Below the pieces are notes generated by a model, which saw only the letters and a program-made list of their open reading frames with translations, ran no database searches and was not told the DNA's origin. A program made the position numbers and the translations under genes. Below, in pieces: positions 48,980 through 56,731 of a DNA stretch of 64,000 nucleotides. Source of the DNA: Micromonospora musae. Its GTDB lineage: Bacteria > Actinomycetota > Actinomycetes > Mycobacteriales > Micromonosporaceae. The stretch lies in NCBI RefSeq assembly GCF_003626635.1, contig NZ_RAZT01000010.1, positions 248,001 through 312,000 of the forward strand, read 5' to 3'. Numbering within the stretch: the first letter of the stretch is position 1; each line of letters opens with the position of its first letter.

Positions 48980-49846
48980 ATGGCAGTACAGACCGGACTC
49001 GGTGAGCCCCGCGGTCCGTGGTTCGTCTCGCCGGAGCTGGACCCGGAGGGGCGGGCCCGACGGGAGGCGGAGGCGGCGGCACGCGACGGCGCCGCCCGGC
49101 GCTGGCGCGGCCGGTTGCTGACCGCGTTCGCGGTGATCGCCCTCTCCACCGTCTCCGGTGCCGCGGCGGGTGGCTGGGTGGCCAGCCGCGGTGGCGCCCC
49201 GGGGGAGTCGGCGGCCTCCGCCGCCCCGGTCCCGGCGGAGCTGGTCACCGCCGCCGAACGAACCGTTCCGGGGGTGGTCTCCGTGCTGGCCGGCGGCGCG
49301 GGGACCGGCGGCGGGGCCACCGGCTCCGGCTTCGCCATCGACGACCAGCAGCACATCATCACCAACGACCACATCCTGGCCAAGGGAGGTGGTGGTTCGG
49401 TGACCGTCGAGCTGCCCGACGGTCGGCGCTACACCGCCGAGGTGGTGGGCCGGGAGCCGAGCAGCGACCTGGCCGTGCTCCGGGTGCCGCCGTCCGCCGG
49501 CTTGTCGCCGCTGCCGCTCGCCAAGCCGGGCACCACCCGCGTCGGCGAGCCTGTGCTCGCGGTCGGCTCTCCGCTCGGTTTGGCCGGCACCGTCACGGCC
49601 GGGATCGTGAGCGCCGTCGACCGGCAGGTACGGCTGGGCCAGAACCGGCACACCGCGGTACAGACCGACGCCTCGATCAATCCGGGTAACTCGGGTGGCC
49701 CGCTGGTCAACGCACGAGGCGAGGTGGTCGGGGTGAACACCGCGATCGCCACGATCGACGGCAACGGCTCGATCGGCATCGGCTTCGCCATCCCGATCGA
49801 GCAGGTGCAACAGACCGCCGACACCATCATCGGCAAGGGCGGCTGA
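48980..49846 (+). CDS. Membrane-anchored trypsin-like serine protease (HtrA-like, no PDZ domain)
   Basis: The 288-residue protein has a cytoplasmic N-terminal part, one membrane helix (about 47-66) and an outside protease domain with the triad His131 (TNDHIL), Asp163 (SSDLAVLRV) and Ser238 (GNSGGPLV). It ends with the protease domain and lacks the PDZ domain of HtrA/DegP. It follows the VWA gene by 49 bp and is probably part of the same unit, which suggests a role in envelope protein quality control. Confidence 0.9.
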   Translation: MAVQTGLGEPRGPWFVSPELDPEGRARREAEAAARDGAARRWRGRLLTAFAVIALSTVSGAAAGGWVASRGGAPGESAASAAPVPAELVTAAERTVPGVVSVLAGGAGTGGGATGSGFAIDDQQHIITNDHILAKGGGGSVTVELPDGRRYTAEVVGREPSSDLAVLRVPPSAGLSPLPLAKPGTTRVGEPVLAVGSPLGLAGTVTAGIVSAVDRQVRLGQNRHTAVQTDASINPGNSGGPLVNARGEVVGVNTAIATIDGNGSIGIGFAIPIEQVQQTADTIIGKGG

Positions 49847-49917
49847 CCGGCTGCCACCGCCGTCCGCCCACACGATCGCGCCCGGCCGGGTGGCTCGACC
49901 TGCGCCGTGCTGACACC

Positions 49918-50724
49918 ATGCCGTCCATGACGGGGGACGTGGCACGGCAGCGCAGCACCCACGAGGCTGGATTCCGTCGATGGTCCACGTGGTGGCAGGT
50001 GCTGCGGGTCGTGCTGCTCGTGCTCTGGATCTGCTGGGCGGCGTCGAGTTGGTGGTCGGCGCCACGTCAGGCGAGCACGGCACGGGCCCGAGCGGACCTC
50101 TCCGCCGGGCGGATGGTGTCCTACCAATGGGCCGCCGGGTGGGACAACACTGCCGACTGGAGCTGGGCAGAGGATCGGGGGTTGTGGCTCAGCGGCCGTG
50201 CCGGGCCGCTCTTCGTCTGGCGTACGGGTGACTGGCGGGTGCACTACGCCGAGTTCGATCGCGACTTCACCGGCCCCACCGAGCCCGGCTCCTTCGACGC
50301 GACGCAGTACTCCGGCGCGGAGGCCGCCGCCTTCGACCAGCTCCTGCAATCCGCCGAGCTGGATCGGCGGTGGCAGGGGGTGGATTCCCCACCTCCGCTG
50401 GGGAACCTGGCGGCGCTGCTCATGCTCGGCCTCCTGACGGTGCTGGTGCTCGGGCCCGCTCCCGCCCGAGGCACCCGCTGGTTCTGGTTCTGGGTGCTCA
50501 CCGGGGTTCCGTTCGGCCTCGGACTGATCTGGTGGCTCGGTCGGGAACGTCCCTGGCACCCCGCCGAGCCAGCACCACCGACCGCGGTCGGCCGCGACCC
50601 CCGGGACCGGTGGTACGCCGGCCTGCTCATCGGGATAGCGACCTCCATCGCGGCGAGCCTGCTGCTGTACGGACTGCGACAGGTGCTCGGCGAGTGGTAC
50701 GTACCCCACGACGCCGGCAGTTGA
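49918..50724 (+). CDS. Membrane protein of unknown function
   Basis: The 268-residue protein has an N-terminal membrane helix (VLRVVLLVLWICWAASSWW). An outside Trp/Asp-rich domain follows, then three helices in the C-terminal third (LGNLAALLMLGLLTVLVLG, WFWFWVLTGVPFGLGLIWWL, LLIGIATSIAASLLLYGL). No family was recognised. ATG 49918 and 49927 are both possible starts. Confidence 0.75.
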   Translation: MPSMTGDVARQRSTHEAGFRRWSTWWQVLRVVLLVLWICWAASSWWSAPRQASTARARADLSAGRMVSYQWAAGWDNTADWSWAEDRGLWLSGRAGPLFVWRTGDWRVHYAEFDRDFTGPTEPGSFDATQYSGAEAAAFDQLLQSAELDRRWQGVDSPPPLGNLAALLMLGLLTVLVLGPAPARGTRWFWFWVLTGVPFGLGLIWWLGRERPWHPAEPAPPTAVGRDPRDRWYAGLLIGIATSIAASLLLYGLRQVLGEWYVPHDAGS

Positions 50725-50787
50725 CGTTCCGTCTCTCGCGGGCGATCGGCGGAATCCGCCGTTGCCGGGGCGACCGAGGTCGGCGCG

Positions 50788-51180
50788 TTGCCGCTGGTGG
50801 GAAGGTGCCCACTGTCGGATATCCGGCGCGGGACCATCGGCCGATGGAAATATTACGCTGGGTATGGATTACTGGCGTGGGTGGAAGGTCCTCTCATCGC
50901 GGTCCTCCTGCTGGTGGGCCTGCTCATCGGAAGTGGTGTGGGGTCGGCGTACACGCGCGCGCGGCGCGGCTGGGCCGACTACCAGACGGTCAAGAAAACT
51001 GTGCCGACCGCGCGTAAGACGGCCTGGCTGCTGATCCGTGGCGTCACCACGAAGGTCGGTGTGGTCGCCCTGCTGCTGATCGGCGCCGTGGCCTACGCCG
51101 CCGTCGCCCCGGACGACGACGAGTCGGCCGGGCCGGCGCCGAGTCCGTCCGCGACCTCGAGCGAGCGGCCGGGACGCTAG
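50788..51180 (+). CDS. Small membrane protein, start uncertain
   Basis: The protein of up to 130 residues has two hydrophobic segments (VEGPLIAVLLLVGLLIGSGVG and VGVVALLLIGAVAYAAVAP), with a basic loop between them and a Ser/Pro-rich tail. Its function is not recognised. The start could be TTG 50788, GTG 50797 or GTG 50881; the last gives 99 residues and has a -10-like TATGGA about 15 bp before it. Its TAG stop directly adjoins element B. Confidence 0.6.
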   Translation: MPLVGRCPLSDIRRGTIGRWKYYAGYGLLAWVEGPLIAVLLLVGLLIGSGVGSAYTRARRGWADYQTVKKTVPTARKTAWLLIRGVTTKVGVVALLLIGAVAYAAVAPDDDESAGPAPSPSATSSERPGR

Positions 51181-51342
51181 TGCGGTGTCCAGAAACGTTC
51201 ACCGGGCCGCGCCGGGTCCAGACGACGACCGGCGGCGTTGGAGTCGGGCCTGGATACAACACCGGGATCCAGGCCCGGCTCCGCCTTGCCGGATCGCCGC
51301 CTGGACCTCGCCGCGACACCGCCAACGTTCCTGGACAACGCA
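51181..51342. mobile_element. MITE-like palindromic element B
   Basis: The 162-bp element has terminal inverted repeats TGCGGTGTCCAGAAACGTT and its near-exact complement (17 of 19), flanked by CTAG on both sides (51177-51180 and 51343-51346), which may be a target duplication or an extension of the repeat. The core shares GGATACAACACCGG, CTCCGCCTTGCCGGA and CCGGCGGCGTTG with element A. It folds into a 16-bp hairpin (GGAGTCGGGCCTGGAT with ATCCAGGCCCGGCTCC) with loop ACAACACCGGG. No transposase is encoded. Confidence 0.75.
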
Positions 51343-51355
51343 CTAGCCTCAGGGT

Positions 51356-51781
51356 GTGGATGGCGATGTGCGGGTGACCGACAGGTGGACAGTCCCCGCC
51401 GCCGAGCTGCGGGAGCGCTTCTCCCGGTCGTCCGGCCCGGGCGGGCAGGGTGTCAACACCGCCGACACCCGGGTCGAGCTGAGCTTCGACCTGGCCGGCT
51501 CGGCCAGCCTGCCCGAGTCGTTGCGGACCCGGGCGCTGGAGCGGCTCGCCGGGCGGCTCGTGGACGGCGTGCTGACCATCACCGCCAGCGAGCACCGGGC
51601 GCAGCTGGCCAACCGTGAGGCGGCTCGGGAGCGACTCGCCGGGCTGCTGCGTGAGGCGATCGCGCCACCGCCCCCGCCCCGCCGGCCGACCCGTCCGTCC
51701 CGAGGGGCGAAGGAACGCCGCCTGGCCGAGAAGAAGCGCCAGTCCCAGCGCAAACGGGACCGCCGCGTCGACGGCGAGTAG
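51356..51781 (+). CDS. arfB: ArfB/YaeJ-like peptidyl-tRNA hydrolase (ribosome rescue)
   Basis: ArfB frees peptides from ribosomes stalled without a stop codon. The 141-residue protein has the catalytic GGQ motif at 29-31 (SSGPGGQGVNTADTRVEL), and a basic tail (KERRLAEKKRQSQRKRDRR) that would enter the empty mRNA channel. It lacks the codon-reading domains of full release factors. Start GTG 51356; it begins only 14 bp after element B, which may supply or disturb its promoter. Confidence 0.88.
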   Translation: MDGDVRVTDRWTVPAAELRERFSRSSGPGGQGVNTADTRVELSFDLAGSASLPESLRTRALERLAGRLVDGVLTITASEHRAQLANREAARERLAGLLREAIAPPPPPRRPTRPSRGAKERRLAEKKRQSQRKRDRRVDGE

Positions 51782-51841
51782 CCGCCGCCGGGGCCGGCCG
51801 AGCACACCGTCCGGCGCACAACGGCACCGATCCGGGACGCC

Positions 51842-52732
51842 TCACCCGTGCGTTGTGAGCGCCGGCCCCTCGCACTCCGCGATGAGGCGCGCCCGCAGCG
51901 GCGCCGCGCGCTCCGCGAACGAGCGCTGCGCCTGCACGTACTCGTGCCTGCCCTCGACCGTCTCCACCCGCACCGGCGGGTAGCCCAGGTCGGCGAGGTC
52001 GTACGGCGACGCCCGCATGTCCAGCGTGCGGATGTCCCGGGCCAGCGCGAAGGCGTCGGCGACCAGCTCGCTCGGGACCAGCGGGGAGAGCTTGTACGCC
52101 CACTTGTAGAGATCCATGTTGGCGTGCAGGCAGCCCGGCTGCTCCAGCGCGGGCTGGGCCTCCCGGGACGGGGCGAGCAGGTTCAACGGCCGGGCCGGCG
52201 CCGTGAAGAACCGGTACGCGTCGAAGTGGCTGCACCGGATCCGGTTCGCCTCCACCGTCCGCGCGGTCTCCTCCGGGCTGAGCCGCAGCGGCCAGGCGTT
52301 GTGCCGTACCTCCGCCTGGGTCTGCCGGTAGACCATCGCCCACTCGTGCATTCCGAAGCAGCCGAGGTGCGGTTGGCGGCCGGCGGTCGCCGCGAGGAGC
52401 GTACGGATCCAGTCGATCGACTCGGCGCGCCGGGCGCGCACCGCGGCCGTGTCGAGCATCACCCCGGCGCCGCTCGCCCGGTAGTCGCGGCCGAACTCGG
52501 CCGGATCCGCGCCGCTCAGCAGCACGCCCGGACCGGGATGCCAGCGACGTAGCTGCGCCGGACGGTGCGAGTAGTAGGTGAAGAGGAAGTCCTCCACCGG
52601 GTGCTTCTCGCCCCGACGCCGTCGTGCCAGGTGCGAGGTGAGCCAGCCGTCGACCCGCTCCTCGTGGGCGTGCCGTCGCGCCCGCCAGTCGGCCGCGTCG
52701 AGCACGGCTGACGGGGTGAGGGCGGCGGTCAC
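51842..52732 (-). CDS. Conserved actinobacterial protein annotated in relatives as 3-methyladenine DNA glycosylase
   Basis: The 296-residue protein (VDGWLTSHLARRRRGEKHPVEDFLFTYYSHRPAQLRRWHPG, then GCFGMHEWAMVYRQ and GCLHANMDLYKWAYKLSPLVPSE) belongs to a family of uncertain function. It is often named 3-methyladenine DNA glycosylase in actinobacteria, but I cannot identify a glycosylase active site by eye. The GTG at 52732 is chosen because it clears the preceding gene; longer frames overlap it. Confidence 0.7.
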   Translation of the reverse strand: MTAALTPSAVLDAADWRARRHAHEERVDGWLTSHLARRRRGEKHPVEDFLFTYYSHRPAQLRRWHPGPGVLLSGADPAEFGRDYRASGAGVMLDTAAVRARRAESIDWIRTLLAATAGRQPHLGCFGMHEWAMVYRQTQAEVRHNAWPLRLSPEETARTVEANRIRCSHFDAYRFFTAPARPLNLLAPSREAQPALEQPGCLHANMDLYKWAYKLSPLVPSELVADAFALARDIRTLDMRASPYDLADLGYPPVRVETVEGRHEYVQAQRSFAERAAPLRARLIAECEGPALTTHG

Positions 52733-52766
52733 CGCACCAGCGTACGACCGCCGTCCGCTCCGCCGA

Positions 52767-54122
52767 TCAGGGCACGTCGACCCGCACACCGGGGGAGAAG
52801 ACCCCGCTGCGCAGCTCCAGCTGCTTCGGCGGCTCCCGCCCGTCGACGCTGAAGACCAGCGGCAGGACCACCCGGCTCCCGGCCTCCAGCGGCTGGGCGA
52901 AGATGTCCCGGCCGAGGTTGGCCATCCGGGTCGCCGGCTCGTCGGTCGTCACGAACCGGCCACCCGGCAGGTATGCCCGTTGCAGCTCGCCGTGCCACGC
53001 CTGATGCTCCGGGGTCAGGTTGCGCACCCCGACGGTGGCCTGACACTGACGTCGGCCGACGTCGGCCGGTCCGGCGCAGGCGACCCGGTACACGGTGAAC
53101 TCGAAGGCCGCCTCGCGCAGTGGCACCCCCATCGGCCCGGCGACGCCCTTGCCGTGCCACGCGCCGCTCGTCGGCTGGCTGTCGGTGTCGATCGAGGTGA
53201 CCTGACGGGTGGCCGTCCAGCCGGCGACCCCGATCACGCCGGCGAGCACCGCCACGGCCGAGGTGACGAGTAGCCAGACGGGCGGCTTGCGCCGTCGCGC
53301 CGTCGCCCGGGGCGCCGCCGGGCGCGGATAGATGGTGCCGCGGCCGTGCCGAGGGTCCCGGGCGGGCTCCGGGTCGCCGTCGCCGTCGGCCAGGGCGGAG
53401 GCGACCGTCCGTCGCCGTCGCCGCCACAGCCACCAGCCCGTCGCCGCGCCGAGCAGCACCACGGCGATCGGCACGCCGATCAGCACCGGCCGTTGCCACG
53501 CCGGGGTCGCCGTCTCCTTCGCCGACGGACCCGCCGCCGCGTTCCAGGTGGCGGTGGCGCAGTCGTACGGCCGCCTGCCGTCGCTGGTGAAGGCGCAGGC
53601 GGGTGCGGTCATCGGCTGACCCGTCGGCGCCTGCGCCAGCGAGGTGTTCAAGGTGGTGACGCTGTTCGCCGGCAGCTTGAGGCGCCAGGTCACCTCGCTC
53701 GCCGACTGGCCGGCGACGCGGCTGGCCTGGCCGCCGGCGGAGATGATCGAGGGCGCGGCACCGGGAGGCAACTCCTGCCGGACCGTGGTGTCCACCGGCG
53801 TGCCGCCGGTGTTGCGCACGTGGATCCGGTAGGCCGGGGCCGGCGTGGGTGCCGGGGCCACCGCCACGGTGACCGGCGGCTTCGGTGGCGGTGGCAGCGC
53901 CCGGGTGGGCGTGGGGACCGCCGGTGGCGCCGCGGGCATGCCCGGCTGCTGGGACGGCGACGGCGAAGACCCCGAGGACGAGGGCTCCGGCGCCACCGCC
54001 GGTCGTGGCCGTGCGGCGGCCGGATCGGGCAGCACCGCGGGCAGGGCCGGCACGGCGGCGAGGATTCCCAGGCAGTGTACGAACACCGCGAGGGCCTTCT
54101 GGTGTCGTGTCGATGCAGGCAT
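52767..54122 (-). CDS. Secreted or membrane-bound protein of unknown function
   Basis: The 451-residue protein has an N-terminal signal-like segment (AVFVHCLGILAAVPALPAVL), a long Pro/Ala/Ser-rich linker, a domain with YRIHVRNTGGTPVDTTVRQELP (like a DUF11 or invasin-type repeat), and a membrane helix near residues 212-232. A basic stretch and second helix (VWLLVTSAVAVLAGVIGVAGW) follow, then a C-terminal domain (FEFTVYRVACAGPADVGRRQCQATVGVRNLTPEHQAW). No family was recognised for the C-terminal domain. The 298-bp gap before the next gene (54123-54420) shows no gene. Confidence 0.75.
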   Translation of the reverse strand: MPASTRHQKALAVFVHCLGILAAVPALPAVLPDPAAARPRPAVAPEPSSSGSSPSPSQQPGMPAAPPAVPTPTRALPPPPKPPVTVAVAPAPTPAPAYRIHVRNTGGTPVDTTVRQELPPGAAPSIISAGGQASRVAGQSASEVTWRLKLPANSVTTLNTSLAQAPTGQPMTAPACAFTSDGRRPYDCATATWNAAAGPSAKETATPAWQRPVLIGVPIAVVLLGAATGWWLWRRRRRTVASALADGDGDPEPARDPRHGRGTIYPRPAAPRATARRRKPPVWLLVTSAVAVLAGVIGVAGWTATRQVTSIDTDSQPTSGAWHGKGVAGPMGVPLREAAFEFTVYRVACAGPADVGRRQCQATVGVRNLTPEHQAWHGELQRAYLPGGRFVTTDEPATRMANLGRDIFAQPLEAGSRVVLPLVFSVDGREPPKQLELRSGVFSPGVRVDVP

Positions 54123-54420
54123 ACGAACGAACCTCCGGAGCCGACGCTAGGGGCGGGGACACGTCGTGCGGGTATGACTTGCCGAAACCCGCCCCGGCGC
54201 CCGCCGAGTCGCGTACGCTCCGCGGCCCGGTCCCTCGGACGGGCGTTCCGCGCTGGCCGTCGAGCGGTGTGCCGGAGCGCGGGGTGTCCCGTCCGCCGGC
54301 CCCGTCCGCCGAGCCCATTCGGCCCCGCCCGCCGACCCGTGCCGGCCCCGCCCGGCTTCCGACGGGCCCCGCCTGTGGCGTCGACGGTGGCGGCGACGGT
54401 GGCCGGGCTAGATTTGCCGG

Positions 54421-55224
54421 GTGCGTATCGTTCGTTTCGCTCATGCCAAGGGATTTTCGTTCGGGGTCGCCGAGGGCGAGATGTCGGCTGGGCTGGAGGG
54501 CCTGACCGTCGCCGAGATCGAGGGGCACCCCTTCGGCGAGATCAAGTTCACCGGTGCCCGCTGGGCCCTCTCCGACGTGCGGCTGCTCTCGCCGATCCTG
54601 CCGAGCAAGGTCGTCTGTGTCGGCCGCAACTACGCCGAGCACGCCGCGGAGCACGGCAGCGAGGTGCCGAAGGAGCCGTTGCTCTTCCTCAAACCCTCCA
54701 CCTCGGTGATCGGTCCGCGCGACGCGATCCGGCTGCCGATCTTCTCGAAGCAGGTCGAGCACGAGGCGGAGCTCGCGGTGGTGATCGGGGCGACGGGTGC
54801 CCGCCGGGCCGACCGGGCCACCGCGGAGCGGGCGATCTTCGGCTACACCTGTGCCAACGACGTGACCGCCCGGGACCTGCAGCGCTCCGACGGCCAGTGG
54901 ACCCGGGCGAAGGGCTTCGACTCGTTCTGCCCCATCGGTCCCTGGATCACGACCGGGCTGGACGTCTCCGACCTGGAGGTCCGGTGCGAGGTGGGTTCCG
55001 ACCCGAACGCCATGGAGGTGCGCCAGCTGGGCCGTACCCGGGACATGGTCTTCGACGTGCCGGCGCTCGTCTCGTACATCTCGCACGTGATGACGCTGCT
55101 GCCCGGCGACGTCGTCCTGACCGGCACCCCGGCGGGGGTTAGCCCGCTCACCGACGGGGATACGGTCACGGTGCGGATCGAGGGGATCGGCGAGCTCACC
55201 AACCCGGTGCTGCCGGTCGCCTGA
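54421..55224 (+). CDS. Fumarylacetoacetate hydrolase family protein
   Basis: The 267-residue protein has the two-domain layout of the FAH family, with metal ligands in VVCVGRNYAEHAAE (catalytic His region), EHEAELAVVIG (Glu, Glu) and CANDVTARDLQ (Asp). PAGVSPLTDGDTVTVRIEGIG closes the fold. Family members cleave or decarboxylate acylpyruvates. Substrate is not set. Start GTG 54421. Confidence 0.9.
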   Translation: MRIVRFAHAKGFSFGVAEGEMSAGLEGLTVAEIEGHPFGEIKFTGARWALSDVRLLSPILPSKVVCVGRNYAEHAAEHGSEVPKEPLLFLKPSTSVIGPRDAIRLPIFSKQVEHEAELAVVIGATGARRADRATAERAIFGYTCANDVTARDLQRSDGQWTRAKGFDSFCPIGPWITTGLDVSDLEVRCEVGSDPNAMEVRQLGRTRDMVFDVPALVSYISHVMTLLPGDVVLTGTPAGVSPLTDGDTVTVRIEGIGELTNPVLPVA

Positions 55225-55277
55225 TCCGGCTCCGACGCCCTGAAACCACAGGTCAAGCTGGGTTTGGGGGGTTGGAT

Positions 55278-55306
55278 TTGGCCTGCTGGCGGCGTCAGGG
55301 TAAAGT
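55278..55306 (+). promoter_or_regulatory. Likely promoter of tRNA-Gln
   Basis: TTGGCC and TAAAGT are 17 bp apart, and the start would be about 20 bp before the tRNA. Confidence 0.5.
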
Positions 55307-55332
55307 TCATTCCCGGCACCGCAAGGGGCCAA

Positions 55333-55404
55333 TGGGGTATGGGGTAATTGGCAGCCCGACTGATTCTGGTTCAGTTAGTCTAGGTTCGAGTCCTGGTACC
55401 CCAG
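55333..55404 (+). tRNA. tRNA-Gln (anticodon CUG)
   Basis: The 72-nt cloverleaf has acceptor TGGGGTA/TACCCCA, anticodon stem ACTGA/TCAGT with loop TTCTGGT (anticodon CTG), and T-arm GGTTCGAGTCC. CCA is not encoded. It may be a substrate of GatCAB, also encoded here. Confidence 0.93.
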
Positions 55405-55406
55405 CA

Positions 55407-55430
55407 ACCGGTGTTCGCGAGAACGCCGGT
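55407..55430 (+). terminator. Hairpin after tRNA-Gln
   Basis: ACCGGTGTTC and GAACGCCGGT pair at nearly all positions around a GCGA loop, placed three bases after the tRNA. Confidence 0.6.
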
Positions 55431-55483
55431 CGCTGGATTCTGAAGTCCGCGCTCTGTCCCTCCGGGGGCGGGTGAGTGTCTGA

Positions 55484-55489
55484 TAGGGT
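55484..55489 (+). promoter_or_regulatory. Candidate -10 of the first tRNA-Glu
   Basis: TAGGGT lies 39 bp before the tRNA; the -35 position is weak. Confidence 0.4.
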
Positions 55490-55528
55490 TCAGCGGCGCC
55501 GCTCGCACGAGCGGTTAGGGAAGGTTCT

Positions 55529-55601
55529 GGCCCCGTCGTCTAGCGGCCCAGGACGCCGCCCTCTCAAGGCGGTAGCGCCGGTTCGAATCCGGTCGGGGCT
55601 A
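55529..55601 (+). tRNA. tRNA-Glu (anticodon CUC), copy 1
   Basis: The 73-nt gene has acceptor GGCCCCG/CGGGGCT (first pair G-U), anticodon stem CCGCC/GGCGG with loop CTCTCAA (anticodon CTC) and T-arm GGTTCGAATCC. CCA is not encoded. Confidence 0.93.
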
Positions 55602-55610
55602 CATCGGGTA

Positions 55611-55640
55611 CGGCCCGTCTCGTTTCGGCGAGGCGGGCCG
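55611..55640 (+). terminator. Hairpin after tRNA-Glu copy 1
   Basis: CGGCCCGTCTCG pairs with CGAGGCGGGCCG (one G-U) around a short loop. Confidence 0.6.
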
Positions 55641-55699
55641 TTCGCTTCTGCGCGGTCTACCCCCGCGGACCCGGTCCACACCCCTGGGCGGGGCGTCGC

Positions 55700-55705
55700 T
55701 AGACT
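55700..55705 (+). promoter_or_regulatory. -10 element of the second tRNA-Glu
   Basis: TAGACT is a near-ideal -10 located 46 bp before the tRNA, so copy 2 has its own promoter. The -35 is weak. Confidence 0.5.
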
Positions 55706-55751
55706 ACAGCGGCACCGCCCAAGCGGGTGGATGTAAGTACGAAAAGCGCCT

Positions 55752-55824
55752 GGCCCCGTCGTCTAGCGGCCCAGGACGCCGCCCTCTCAAGGCGGTAGCG
55801 CCGGTTCGAATCCGGTCGGGGCTA
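55752..55824 (+). tRNA. tRNA-Glu (anticodon CUC), copy 2
   Basis: The 73-nt gene is identical in sequence to copy 1, 223 bp downstream, with unrelated flanks except the last few bases before the gene. Confidence 0.93.
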
Positions 55825-55830
55825 CAACAG

Positions 55831-55869
55831 CGAAAAGGCCCGTCTCGCTTCGCGAGACGGGCCTTTTCG
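55831..55869. terminator. Strong bidirectional terminator after tRNA-Glu copy 2
   Basis: A near-perfect palindrome of 39 bp, with GGCCCGTCTCGC and its complement around a TTC loop, is flanked by AAAA and TTTT, so it can act in both directions. Confidence 0.85.
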
Positions 55870-55887
55870 TGTTCCGGCGGCGTCCCG

Positions 55888-55955
55888 CCCCGTTGATCAA
55901 GAGGTTCGCGTCAGCTCAGGGCCCGTTCCTGACGCAAACCTCTTGATCAACGGGG
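55888..55955. repeat. Long palindrome downstream of ndgR
   Basis: Two 27-bp arms (55888-55914 and 55929-55955) match at 26 positions with a 14-nt loop; the outer part reads CCCCGTTGATCAAGAGGTT. It belongs with the palindromes at 2240 and 11112. A G-rich run follows (55961-55995). Confidence 0.7.
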
Positions 55956-55995
55956 CGATAAGGGGGCAGGGGGGGAGGGAGGGGGATGGGGGGGG

Positions 55996-56682
55996 TTAGA
56001 GGCCGGAGAGGCGTTGGCCGGCGCGGACCACGGCCATCGCGTGGCGCTCGCCGGGGCGGCGGCCGAGGCGCTCGATCGGGCCGGAGATGCTGACCGCCGC
56101 GATCACCCGGCCGGTCCGGTCGCGGATCGGCGCCGAGACGCTCGCCACACCCGCCTCCCGCTCGGCGACGCTCTGCGCCCAGCCGCGCCGGCGCACCTCG
56201 GCCAGCGTGCGCCCGGTGAACTTGGCCCGCGGCAGCAGCGGCATCACCGCCTCCGGCGGCTCCCAGGCGAGCAGGATCTGGGCGGCCGAACCCGCCGTCA
56301 TGGGCAGCACCGACCCGACCGGAACGGTGTCGCGCAATCCGCTGGCCCGCTCCGCGGCGGCCACGCAGATCCGCTCGTCCGCCCGGCGCAGATAGAGCTG
56401 AGCGCTCTCGCCGGTGGCGTCGCGCAGCGCGGAGAGCAGGGGCTCCGCCGCGGTCAGCAGTACGTCCGGCGCCGCGTTGGCCAGCTCGCCGAGCCGGGGC
56501 CCCGGCCGCCAGCGGCCCTGGGTGTCCCGGACCAGCATCCGGTGGATCTCGAGCGCCTGCGCGAGCCGGTGCGCGGTGGCCCGGGGCAGCTTGGTGCGCT
56601 CGACGAGTTCGGCCAGGCTGGCGCCGTCCACGCAGGCGGCCAGGATGACCACCGCCTTGTCGAGAACGCCGACACCGCTCAT
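55996..56682 (-). CDS. ndgR: IclR-family regulator, NdgR type
   Basis: NdgR controls leuCD and other amino acid genes in Streptomyces. The 228-residue protein has the winged helix (GVGVLDKAVVILAACVDGASLAELV, KLPRATAHRLAQALE) and the effector domain (ESAQLYLRRADERICVAAAERASGLRDTVPVG, GWAQSVAEREAGVASVSAPI). The ATG at 56682 matches the family start MSGVGVLDKA; a start eight codons earlier (56706) is possible. It is divergent from leuC, 49 bp apart, the arrangement known for ndgR-leuCD. Confidence 0.92.
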   Translation of the reverse strand: MSGVGVLDKAVVILAACVDGASLAELVERTKLPRATAHRLAQALEIHRMLVRDTQGRWRPGPRLGELANAAPDVLLTAAEPLLSALRDATGESAQLYLRRADERICVAAAERASGLRDTVPVGSVLPMTAGSAAQILLAWEPPEAVMPLLPRAKFTGRTLAEVRRRGWAQSVAEREAGVASVSAPIRDRTGRVIAAVSISGPIERLGRRPGERHAMAVVRAGQRLSGL

Positions 56683-56719
56683 ACTGTGTCCCACAAGCCG
56701 AAACATACCTCCCAGAATT

Positions 56720-56725
56720 TAGGAT
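56720..56725 (+). promoter_or_regulatory. Candidate -10 for a leaderless leuC mRNA
   Basis: TAGGAT ends six bases before the leuC ATG, so the mRNA may start at the start codon. No -35 is recognisable, which fits a promoter needing an activator such as NdgR. Confidence 0.45.
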
Positions 56726-56731
56726 GTCCAG

